DNA from: Auanema rhodensis
Lineage: Eukaryota; Nematoda; Chromadorea; Rhabditida; Rhabditidae
Direction: 5' to 3'
DNA: 64,000 nt
Assembly: GCA_964057225.1 (NCBI GenBank)
Contig: OZ059899.1
Location: 8,680,001 to 8,744,000, forward strand
Shown here: one piece after another, positions 12,001 to 27,600 of the stretch
Numbering within the stretch: position 1 is the stretch's first letter
How the letters are laid out: each line of letters starts with the position of its first letter
Program-made: the position numbers and the translations under genes
The notes under the pieces: model-generated
Databases searched by the model: none
What the model was told of the DNA's origin: nothing
Seen by the model: only the letters and a program-made list of their open reading frames with translations

Positions 12001-15000
12001 TTAAAAAACAACAAAGAAATGTGAAATTTTTTTTTCTTTTCTATTGATGTAAATCACAGTGATTTAGAATTCAATTGCATTTCCATTTTCTACTGATCGT
12101 TGGTATAAGAACGTCTTTGCCCTTCGTTCTTCCATTCTCTTTCTATATCACTCTTTCCCTTCTATTTCCTCTTCAGTTCACTATATTCTTTGAAAAATGC
12201 TTTAGAAGTACTAAAGAAATTTACTATGAGAATATAATTTATATTGAAAAGTATTAGCTTAAGGTATTTAACTATATGCCTAAGTATTTAAAAAATAAAA
12301 TGAAAGATGCTCTTATACTCATGTGCTTTTGAATTAAACGATTGCAGTTTTTCTTCTTCAAATTTAAACTAAATTGCAATTTATTATTATTAATTTAACA
12401 ACTCTATGCTCATATAAATAAATATATTTGAATAAGGAAATTCTTGAAAATAGTCTTCCTTTCTCATTTTTTTCGTGGAGAAAAAAAAATAATTCGGTCA
12501 CCAGCTGTGATAATAAGCAGCAGTTCGACTGAGCTCACTTACAACACGTGACGAAGAATTGGTCGAAATTACGTCATTCTCAACAGAATATGCAAATCTG
12601 ATTTTCTTCTAACTACGATACAAAAGAAATAAAAAAAATGATCAATTTAATTTTGATCTTAAAATATCCAAAAACTGTAATTAGAAATATTCGGTTGTTC
12701 GTACTCATGTTGCGTAATATTGCGAAAAATTCTAAATGCTACTAGAACAAGCACGTGAAAAGAAAATCAAAAAAGATAAATTAATGTAATTTGTGTTAAA
12801 TTGTAATGTTAATAATGTTAAATTTGTATTAAATTATTTTCAATACAAAAGATCATTTGATCAGATATGCTTGTTTCATTGATTACGTATATTATCTAAA
12901 TTGAACTCAATGAACGTACTGGGATTCAAGCAAAGCCTATAAACATCCGAAAAAATAAGCAAATTATGGATTAACAGCCAAATTGTTTGTTTTTTGTTGT
13001 GATTCTAATAACATATAATCAAATAAAGATTATTTGAGAATATGAATTTAGTTTCATCTCATATTTTATTTGAATAAATTTAAATTTAGATATTAGGTAG
13101 AAGATAAAAAAAAATTTAAATTGTCAGTACATGTAGTTTATTGAAAGCCATCATTCATATTAGTAACGCTTGAATATATTGCTTGAGGGTTCACCCAGTA
13201 GCCTGAAGCTATGCTTGTGGTGTTGTTAGATGAGGAAAAAAAAGAGGAAATGATGAAATGGCTAAATGAGTCAAAACTGAGTTGAAAACTTTTTTTTATA
13301 AGTTTTTCAATTTTGATGAGTAGGTCGTGGAATACATTTGTTCGATTAACAATGTTTCAAAGAGAGAATATAACCTTCAACGTAAAGAAAGCTTCAAAAT
13401 GATGTTGGATTGAAATATATAAAAAAAAAAAGAAAAATTACATTTAAATCTGAAAATATGAGAATAAATAAATGAAAAAATATAATTTAGTAATATATAT
13501 ATATATATATTTATATTTATATTTGAATAGAAAAACAACCGTCCATCGTCTGAGCAGTATGAAAAGTAACTACTAAGATACTCCTCTACGTGAACATTTC
13601 ACGTCAGTCAAGAAAGCAGAGCTAATATAGGATCAGAAGAACAAGAAAGAATATATAAGCATAGGAGATATGTAGAGAGCATAGAAAGGCAATAAGAAGG
13701 GTACGAATTACATTTCTGTTTACAAACTCTATATGAAGCTTGACCATCATGCCTAAAAAGGGCATTTGTGCATTGAATTTAAGCTGAAAATGAACATATT
13801 GAGAAGAATTTCTATCGTTTGCAATGATCTCTGCTTTACAAATATGTATTTTTAACCAAATATGATAATATTAGAGCATAATGAAATATAGAAAAGAAGT
13901 TTGCAATCAAAAAATATAATTGGTTTTCGAAACTTTTGAATATTTGTAGAGTTAATCTAAACAATCAAACAATCTTTTAAAGATATAAGAGAATAATATA
14001 TATAAATAAATGTAATTACATCTATGAAAGTCTGGCAACTTACTCTTGAACCTTCTATTCAGAATAAATTTAAAATGAAGCGAGGGTGTTCGGCTCAAAA
14101 GTTGTATCTACATTGTGGGGGCAGAAGCAAAGTCTCTTCAACTATGGCAGGGTGATGACCAATCTAATCCTATTCGTCTAGTGTTTGAACTCATCAACGT
14201 TCAACAAAATGGCTTCAAAAAGTGTTTAAAAGGAAAAAAACGTGTAGAAGAAAATCAAAAAGAATTCGAAATCCATTTGATCTAATCATCCTAGGTTTGG
14301 TCTCATTCTACCCAGCTGATTAGGAACATTATGCCATTCGACTATTACTACATGGGATGGAAAAAGGACAACAATTAGCCGATTTAATTACAATTGTTTC
14401 AATTCTGCAACATACGGTTGATCTCTTCCTTTCTCACTTACTCATTCTTTAAACTCTTACTCAGATTGTTAGATTATACGAGATATAAGAGAGAAGCGTG
14501 ATTCAACTTTAGAAATTCAATGCAATGCCTAATGATGAGTTCTTCGTTTATTCCCAAAAACATATATTATTCATTTGAAAAATAACTTAAAAGACATTAA
14601 TTCTTTTTCAAAAAAAGTCAGCTGTATAGGCTGTAGTAATGTCAGAATAATTATATATGAAATCATAAATGTTATATAACTTTATATTTTATATTTTAGA
14701 ATAATTTACTCTAAAAATTCAAATATAAATTATAGAGTAAATATGAATCAAAAGACAATATTTATCAAAAAAAGAAAAAAATTTCATTACTAGATAAAAT
14801 AATTTTTTTTCTCATTGATCAACAGTGCAGCATCGGTACATAGCACTGAGACAGGTTTTCAACTTGATTATCAGTCTGACATGTTCTTCAATCAGAAACG
14901 TTTTCTTGAAATCAACAAAAAAAAAGAAAATTTAACTTAACATATATTTATGAATTCAGCTTACTGATCGTAGGTTGCTTGAAAATGAGCCATTGAAATA

Positions 15001-15287
15001 TGATCTAAAGGAAATTACTCGTTCGCTAAGAGGCCCACCCCAAGCTCTGATCATATTTTGGTATTGAGCTAAGCAAATTCAACACAAGAATTAAGATAAA
15101 ATTCCCATTTTTCAAACGAAATTCAAGAAATTTCCTTGGGCACTCCTTGACTTGCACCCACATATGCTTTCTCACAAACTTTTCCGAGTGACATTTAAAA
15201 CGAGATGAAATACATATTTTACAGAAAATTGTATACATACCATGTTTCAGTTATCTCTCTAAATCTCGGTATCTCTTCTTTCCTATC

Positions 15288-15331
<44 letters not shown>

Positions 15332-17852
15332 TTTCTTTAATTTCTTTGTATTTCCTTTTTCTTCTAAAAGAAAAAATATAAATGATAAATAATATTTTTT
15401 TTATCAACAAAAAAATTAAAAAATAAATTATATGAAATCCATAATAATTAAAAACATAAATTAAAAAAATATCAAATATATACAGTATTACAATGAAATA
15501 GTTTATTTTCTTCAAAATCAAGTTATTTATTAAAAATAAAAAGTTTTAAAAAGACTGTAGTGAGCTATGCTTTGACTTAGTTTCTTAAATAGTAAAGAAA
15601 CTAAAGAATTTAGTTGTAAGCGGATTTAAAGCTACAACTTGGAATAGTATCACGAAACGTTTATTCGAAAATGAAACCGGAAAAAAACAAATTTTTGGTA
15701 AATTATTTAAAACTTTCAATTTGACATACATATAGTATGTATGTACATAACTTGTATACTGTACGTATGTACTTGTTTATATAGATTATATAATCTTTTC
15801 TTTATTATATAATATATTTTATATAATATATAAGCATAGATATATTAAAAGTTAAATAAAATTATTAGAAGGCTTTTTTGTGGAAAAGCTAACAGAAGAA
15901 TTTGATCATGTAATCGAATCTAAAGCTACTTAATAGAAATTGAAACATTACCTTTTTTGACTAGAAATGCTAGATCATGAGCATTTCATACATAGATACA
16001 TAGATACATATATCAAATAGATATACAACAATCTACTGATGAAACTCACTAGACTTATGAAGCTAAGCTTTGACAGCAATTACATGTTTTATGAAAGATA
16101 ATTGAACGAATATTTCTTTTTTTAAAAAAATTCAGTTTTTTCACTTTTTTTTGTAAAAACTTGAAATAAGGAAACACTTTGTTTTAACACATTTCAATAT
16201 TTTATTTTAAAAATTAAATAAATATTAGAAAATGAATGAAAACATTTTTAGTTATAAATATAATAATAATATATGTATATTTAAGGAAAATTCAACATTA
16301 TACGTACTGCCTACTTTTTCCGGACTGTTTCCGTTAATAAGGAGAAAATCGTCTAGTTTATTAAGTAGATGGAAAAGTATTTACTTGTTATATAAGCTCA
16401 ATTGAACATTTATTTCAATTATCAATAGAATTATTCAATTTTTATAATTTTGATTTATAAAATCTTTCATGAAAACATTGAAATTTCTGATGCTTAAATG
16501 TCCTATTATTATATAAAAAGTATTATAAATGAAATCAAAGGAAGTTAAGATAACTGTTTCAATTTGAAATATTTGAAATATTTATATAAAAATTAAACAA
16601 TACAAGTTATATTTGTATCATTTGTATGAGAATAAATGAAATTTTTATTGAAAATAATAAATTATACTTATTCTATTGAAACTTCCTTATATTTAATCTA
16701 TGTTCGTTGATATTTGCTATATATATATAGTTAAAATAATAATAATAGATTGTTATAAAATAATCTTGAAATAGAGAAAATTTCTTTGAAATTATTATTT
16801 TACTCATAAATTTACATGAATAACTTCTCTTTTCAAACAAATTTCTTTTTGATCTCAGTGAAAAATTAATTACATCGTAATTAATCTAGAAAAAAAGCTC
16901 AGATCAAATAAGAAATGAGAGAGAATATTATATAAAGGGTGGTGATCAAATATAAAGATGACATAGTTAAGATAGAACAGGCGCTTTTTCTCTCTTTTTC
17001 TTCTTTTCAATCCCTCGTAACCTTATAATCATTGAGTTCATTACGAAGACCATGTGGATCGTTCATCATCAAAACATCACATCATCTGTTGGCAAAAATC
17101 ATTTTCTATGTGAATTGTGAAGAGTATCTTTGCTATATTATCTCCTATTCTTTCTCTCATCTCTTCTGGACAACAGTGTTGTAATCCATTCTAAAGAAAA
17201 TCTCAACATGAGGTAACAGAAATAAGAGAATTAACTTTCTTTTTTTTTCTTTAGACTTTTCAATCATAAGTAAAACTAAATTTGGTTTCATGATAAAGTA
17301 GTATATCGCTTTATCACTATCACGTCTGATTTCTTGCACATTTCTCTCTTTCTCTCTTTCTTCTTCTCTCTTTTTCTTGAAAAAGTCGGCTCATTATTTC
17401 AATTTACTTGATGGCCCGCAATGTTCTATATCATTGGTATGTCAGTTGTTCCATTTGGCTACTTTTCCACTGAGAGGAAGAGGGATAAAGAGAAAAAGCA
17501 GACAATTGTGAGACAGATTCTTCTTCATCTTCTTCAACACATTGATTACGTGGTGTCGAGCCTCTTGTGGCTCCATCATTTTGCTTCCTAGGCCACTATG
17601 TCAGCTTGAACAGACTTCACATACGGAACGAACAAATTATTCAATTAGTTATCAAACTAATTTTGAAATATTTGGAAGAGTTCACTCATCTTTTAGTGTA
17701 CTACTGTCCTGAATTCTGCTTCTCATTCGGATATCAGCATTCCTAGCATCACCCAACCTTTGATATTATAGTCGATTTTCATTTTCGACTATTCATATCA
17801 AACAGTTATTATTTCTGAAACAAATATCTATAATATAATACTTTGTGACAGA
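9009..17852. other. Intergenic region of 8.8 kb
   Basis: No gene could be supported. The region is AT-rich with many short non-conserved open frames. It holds a GT/GA-rich tract at 10840-10910, AT-rich tracts near 11870-11960 and 13490-13520, a (CT)n run at 15292-15330 and a CT-rich tract near 17340-17380. A slightly GC-richer stretch lies at about 14080-14340. The last kilobase (about 17400-17850) is the presumed promoter region of the plus-strand esterase gene. I saw no repeat family or mobile element. Confidence 0.55.
17850..17851 (+). promoter_or_regulatory. Probable trans-splice acceptor of the esterase gene
   Basis: The sequence reads ...CTTTGTGACAG then A then the start ATG at 17853. 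A 3' splice site one base before the first codon, with no upstream coding exon, is the usual layout for spliced-leader addition in nematodes. The acceptor is seen; the use of a spliced leader is inferred. Confidence 0.55.
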
Positions 17853-21033
<3,181 letters not shown>

Positions 21034-21690
21034 TCATGTTTGTACATTTTGTTTTTAAACTTTAAAAATTGACCTGTGATATAATTTTCATTGTATTAAT
21101 ATATATATATATCTATATTCATCTATCTATATGTATTTTTCTTTAATTTAATAAATTAGAACTTTATAACAAACTTTTTTATTCCATCTAATACTAAGAC
21201 GTATGAAAAAAAAAATAAAACAAACTTTGTGAAGCAGAATCGGAACTTAAAAAACCCTAAGTCAATACAACGAAACTGATTGTCTTCACTGCAACAATAA
21301 ATAATCTGCGAATAAAACTTAATTTATGAATATTTAATTATAAGCTTCCGAACTGCGCAATCAGAAAACGAGAGTCGTTTTTCTCTCAATCATAATTGCA
21401 TCTGGAGATTTTGGAAATCGTCCCACATCGATGAGAATCACAAATAATAAAGCTGTACTAAGTATCACATTTACGTGGGTTTTTTTTTTAAATAATTAAG
21501 AAAATAACTTTTCTTTTCAAGGACAAATTAATAAGAGAAAACTTGAAAATAATGGGTAGGTTTAACTAGCCGCGAACCGTGATGTGAACTCGTGCCTATA
21601 GTTCTCTTTACAGATTTTAAATAGCAAATCTTTTTTTTTGTTGTCATCTACACTAATATTATGAGATGATTATATCACGTATTCTACATT
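21034..21690. other. Intergenic between convergent genes
   Basis: This 657-bp AT-rich stretch separates the esterase stop codon (plus strand) from the stop codon of the heptad-repeat gene (minus strand). It contains the esterase poly(A) signal AATAAA at 21150-21155. No other feature is seen. Confidence 0.7.
21150..21155 (+). other. Poly(A) signal of the esterase gene
   Basis: AATAAA lies 117 nt after the esterase stop codon on the same strand. Confidence 0.55.
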
Positions 21691-24600
21691 TTAAAGGCTG
21701 GATACATTATTGACCTCATCATCTAAATCATGATTCATATCTGAGGATAATGTTGAGTCTTGTCTGAAATTACAATGAATTTAGTTTGTTTTAACAATTA
21801 ATGTAATACCCAGTAGTTGATGAAGGAGAAGCTTGAGAATCTTTTCCATCATTATTATTGGCTTCATCACTATTGCTGTTGTTGATAGTAGTTGTTACCT
21901 AAAAATATGCATAATCAATCATTTTCAAAAAAAAAAGTTAAGATATTGAGAAAATAGCATTTGATATAGTTTGTAAACTTACTCGTGTAACTGTTTGTGT
22001 ATAATGATGACCATCTGTATTATCTGTTATTTCTTCAGTATGAACATGAATATGCTCATTTCCTTGTGTCCATTCATCATCATGAACTTTGTGTTCTGGA
22101 CTCATCTTACGAACTGAATCATTATCTTCTTCTTCTTCAGATGATAGATTCTATAATTATGAAATTGATTCAATAACAAGTATTATATGTAATCTTACTT
22201 CTTCTTTATGTGCAACAACTGAAGTTTGCATATCTGTATAATTCAATTCGTGTTGAGAAGGTGACACATTTCTTTCAACGTAGACTGATTCTGTCATTTT
22301 TTCTGCAACAAACAAAACAAAATCATTTAAAGAAAATGAAGATGTTCTATGTTTACCTGATACAGTTGGTGATTCATGAATGATCATTGAATCAGTGCTC
22401 ATGTTATCAACATCTTCATCATCATCTTCTTGTTCTAATCTTCGTTCAGCTTCATGTGCAAATTCAGGCTCATCTTCTTCACTTTCGGGGTTGTGATCTT
22501 CTGCAGGGGTTACGTGAAGTTCTACGGTAGAGGATTGCATGATGTGAATTTCAGGAGGAGGCATGGCCATCTGTAAAAAAGAAAATAAAAAGGAAAAAAT
22601 ATGTTTTTAACATACTTGACGTGCGGAAACAATTTGTGCCTCTTGATCTTCTTCTGATGACGAGTGTACTAAATCACTCGGTACTGAACTTCTGTGAGCT
22701 GTGAAAGCTGGAGGCTCTTCATCAGATTGTTCTTCATTATTATGAGGAATGACATTTTCTTTTTCTTCTCCAGTCACCACATCAAATACAGATTGAGCCG
22801 CATGTTGAACTTCATCAACAACATTCATAGCTGTTTCTTGAAGTAGCTGAGTATATGTATGTGAAGGGTCTTGTTCATATGAATATTGTGTATCCAAGTC
22901 TGGTTGTGAGTCTGTATGATCAACCACTCCTTGAAAATCAGTATGAGCAGCATTATCATTTGTGATATGAATACTGTCTTCGGCAGCTTCAACAACATTT
23001 GGGGATATGCCATCTTGATTTATTGATACAGAGTGAATGACATCCGAAATATTTTGAAGAATTGCATTCCCAGCTAGAGCAGAGCTTTGTTCGACTGAAA
23101 CTATGCTCTCTTCATTTAGAACAGGGCTTTGGTTTCCTGGTGACAAACTGTCATGAGCTGGAGCTGGGCTCTCCTGTACTGGAATTGTGCTTTGTTGGAT
23201 CGGAGATGGACTGTGATGAGCTGGAACTGGGCTCTCATGTACTGGAGCTGGACTCTCATGTACTGGAGCTGGACTCTCATGTACTGGAGCTGGGCTCTGT
23301 TGGATTGGAGATGGACTATGATGAGCTGGAGCTGGACTCTCATGTACTGGAGCTGGGCTCTGTTGGATTGGAGATGGACTGTGATGAGCTGGAACTGGGC
23401 TCTCATGTACTGGAGCGGGGCTCTGTTGGATTGGAGATGGACTGTGATGAGCTGGAACTGGGCTCTCATGTACTGGAGCTGGACTCTCATGTACTGGAGC
23501 TGGGCTCTGTTGGATTGGAGATGGACTATGATGAGCTGGAGCTGGGCTCTGTTGAATTGGAGATGGACTATGATGAGCTGGAGCTGGGCTCTCATGTACT
23601 GGAAGTGGGCTCTGTTGGATTGGAGATGGACTATGATGAGCTGGAGCTGGGCTCTCATGTACTGGAGCTGGGCTCTCATGTACTGGACCTGGGCTCTCAT
23701 GTACTGGAGCTGGGCTCTCATGTACTGGAGCTGGGCTCTGTTGGATTGGAGATGGACTATGATGAGCTGGAGCTGGACTCTCATGTACTGGAAGTGGGCT
23801 CTGTTGGATTGGAGATGGACTATGATGAGCTGGAGCTGGGCTCTGCTGGATTGGAGATGGACTGTGATGAGCTGGAACTGGGCTCTCATGCACTGGAATG
23901 GGGCTCTGTTGGATTGGAGATGGACTGTGATGAGCTGGAGCTGGACTCTCATGCACTGGAATCGGGCTCTGTTGGATTGGAGATGGACTGTGATGAGCTG
24001 GAGCTGGACTCTCATGCACTGGAATCGGGCTCTGTTGGATTGGAGATGGACTATGATGAGCTGGAGCTGGGCTTTCTTGTATTGGTGCTGGGCTCTGTTG
24101 GATTGGAGATGGACTATGATGAGCTGGAGCTGGACTCTCATGCACTGGAATTGGGCTCTGTTGGGTTGGAGATGAACTATGATGAGCTGGAGCTGGGCTC
24201 TCATGGACATGAACTGGGCTCTCATGTACTGGAGCTGGGCTTTGTTGGATTGGAGATGGACTATGATGAGCTGGAGCTGGGCTTTCTTGTACTGGAATTG
24301 GGCTCTGTTGGATTGGAGATGGACTATGATGAGCTGGAGCTGGACTCTCATGTACTGGAGTTGAGCTCTGTTGGATTGGAGATGGACTATGATGAGCTGG
24401 AGCTGGGCTCTCTTGAACATGAACTGGGCTCTCATGTACTGGAGCTGGGCTCTGTTGGATTGGAGATGGACTATGATGAGCTGGAGCTGGGCTCTCTTGA
24501 ACATGAACTGGGCTCTCATGTACTGGAGCTGGGCTCTGTTGGATAGGAGATGGACTATGATGAGCTGGAGCTGGGCTCTGCTGGATTGGAGATGAACTGT

Positions 24601-27600
24601 GATGAGCTGGAACTGGGCTCTCATGTACTGGAGCTGGGCTCTGTTGGATTGGAGATGGACTATGATGAGCTGGAGCTGGGCTCTCATGTACTGGAATTGG
24701 GCTCTGTTGAATAGCAGATGGACTATGATGACCTTGGACAGTACTGTCGACTTCAGTTGGGCTTGTTTCTGCTATTACTTCCTGCTGAGAGGAGGAGAAA
24801 CTTTGATGTATCGAAATATTTTCAGAGTATCCATTCGAAATGGCTTGATTTGAAGGCTCTACGAGGTGCTTCTCAAACGTCTCTTGAACATTATCGTTAA
24901 TTTTATCTTCCTCAGCATATTCTGGTTCAGAATCGTCTGAATCATCATGTGCATACGCTTTTTGGGAGGTCTCTTGAGAATAATTCTCGTTGTAATGATT
25001 TTGAACTACTTCTTCCATTTTACTCGGAATTTCTTCATGTGTTGGAGCTGGCGAATCGCGACTAGGTGCTGGTGATTGGGGAACAGAAGTCTCTGTATAA
25101 GGAGCATCATCGTGTGGCTGAGGAGATGTTTCATAAGGAATAGCTTGTTCGGTGGCCTGTTGTGCAAATGAAATGTTCTGCACAACGGGTGAAGAAGCTT
25201 TTGGAGATGATACTTGTTGAACTGTTGTCGTGCTTGTTGCTATTTCTGGAGCTGACGGTTCTGTTGCTGGTTCTTTATGTTCAGTTTTCAATAATTCTTT
25301 GGCAGTCACCGAAGCTCCTATAGCTCCTATAGCTCCTAAAACGTTTATAAAAATAAATAATATGATATTAGTTTGAAACATACCGGATATTGCTGGAAGA
25401 ACAACAGATTTTATATTTGTTGTAGTAGTGGTAGTTGTTGTTGTTGAAGTTCTATTAATAGATGTTCGTGTTTCTTTTTTTGTTTCTGATCGTCCACGTG
25501 TTGATGATGATGGCCTTCAAAAATATATAATTTATTATACTTTTAATAGAAAAATAAAACAATTATCACTAAATTTATATGAATAAATTACCTGTGTGAA
25601 GCAGGTGGCAAACGAGTAGCTGCGGGAGCTGTTTTTTTCGTCGGACTTTTTGATGATTTAACCTTATTTGAAATAGGTGGAAAACGAGGATTCGAATCTG
25701 TTTATGAATTTTATTAAAATTTATGATTATTATCTCAATATTTACCTTTCCTCTTACGCATGGTAGGAGGACAACTTGTACGATTATCATGAGACTGACT
25801 TAATTTATGTTGAGGTGAATGCTTACGTCCTCTAAGATTGTTAATGCTTCTGAAATATTTTTTAATAATACTCCAAGCTGTAATAGAAAAATAAACAAAA
25901 TTCTGTAAACAAGTAGCCCAATGAATCAGAATAGTTATTTGAACAAATGTTTTTATTTTTTTAAAGATTCTGATTGATTGCTTTGATTGGCGTATTGGCT
26001 TCTACTCTCGAATCTAATAATGTGCAACAATTTCACAAATAGCAAGTTGCTAAAGGTTTCAGAAGCACAGGTGCAATACGGAATTCTAAAATCGGGTGTC
26101 AGCCTTAAGCGGAAGCTTGTAAATGCTGTTGATGAATAAAATTTAGAAAAATAACTAAAGTCACAAAAAATTTGATTAAACCGTACATTCTAATTAATAT
26201 AATTTATATTATTGGTTTATATAATTTTTAATAAACACAAATTATATAAAATATTTAAAAAATGAACTAAGTAAGCTTGTTATAAACATGCTCTATTTAA
26301 AAAAAATAGCGAATTCAATCAACGACAAGCCAGATATTATGCAGAAATAAAGTATATTAAACTCATCAAACCCAATTCCGGAATTCCGTAACGGTTTTAT
26401 GATGATAAAGCCGCTGGGAAAAATTAGAGGAAAATCAAGCTTCTAACTTATTGAATATAATGATTGGAAAAAGTTTTGAGGACACAAGAACTGGATGAAG
26501 ATGAACACGTTTACGGTGACGAGTAATGGAGAAAGGCAAGTTGTTGAATAAAGGTTATGAATGGTAAATAGCCATTAACCATTATATAATCAAGAGACTT
26601 ATGTCTTTATCGAATTGGTAAAGCACAACACTATACAGAAAGCAGTGAAAAATGTTAAAACATAAAGCAGGCGATGAATAGTTTCTTTCTTAGAAATTTA
26701 AATAATTGACCAAAAAAAAACATTTGAATGAGAAACAGCATTCATCAACATCTTATGCTAACATAAAGCAGAACCAAAAAAAGGAAAGAAGGAAAATAGT
26801 GAATAGAAGTTGAAATAGAATTCGAACTACATATGTATGTGTTAGTACCTCAGCGGCTCAGCGAGCGCGTTTACCGGAGCAGACGAGGTGAGACTGGGCA
26901 AAGACCTGAATACCAATTTCAATGTATGAATTGGGTCAGAATTCAAAGCCAGTCAAACAGTTTAAAATGGAAATTTCATATAGTTTTAAAAATTTTCTTC
27001 TAATTATCTAGATAGCATGTAGTATATTTCTAATTATATGCTAAACAGAAGCAGGAAAAGAATGAAGTTATAAAAATCTAAAACACCAGTTCTATACCCA
27101 AAAGCTTAAATTAAAAAAGGTTTCTAACGGAAGGTTAAAAACTAAATTCTAAAAAGGTTATAGTTTTTAAAACAAAAAAGTTTATATAATCTATGTTTTA
27201 ACCAGTGACGTGCTTAAAGCTTTGGAATTATTATTATTTTTCTATTGAAGTGAGAAATAAAAGGTTTCATAAGCCTGTGTGAATTGAGAGTTCTTTTCTT
27301 TTTCCCATTATGTATATAACAGAATATATCTATAGCATAGAAGATTAGTTCTAGATAGGATCACATCAAATTCAAAATAAATGTGAATTGGTTTTAAGCT
27401 ATGGAAGGTGAAATTTTTGTTAATTATTGGGGGAAAAATAGTAATTATAAGTTTATAAGTTAACCTTCTACGGAAAAACCAGCTTGTTTGAGCTGGTGGT
27501 GGCTGTCGAACAACTGAATGAATTCCGAATGTAACTTCTCGGAATCGTTCGAGACGATCCAGTTGTTTCTTCAAAGTATCTTTATATGAAATGAGCGTTG

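Noticed and set aside
23062-24546. Long plus-strand frame of 494 codons with ELGS-type repeats
   Set aside because: It is antisense to the Ser-Pro heptad exon and open only because the repeat unit is a multiple of three without stops; the minus-strand frame is supported by thirteen in-phase splice junctions.
23116-24687. Second minus-strand frame of 523 codons
   Set aside because: Same repeat, wrong frame; it has no spliced neighbours in phase.
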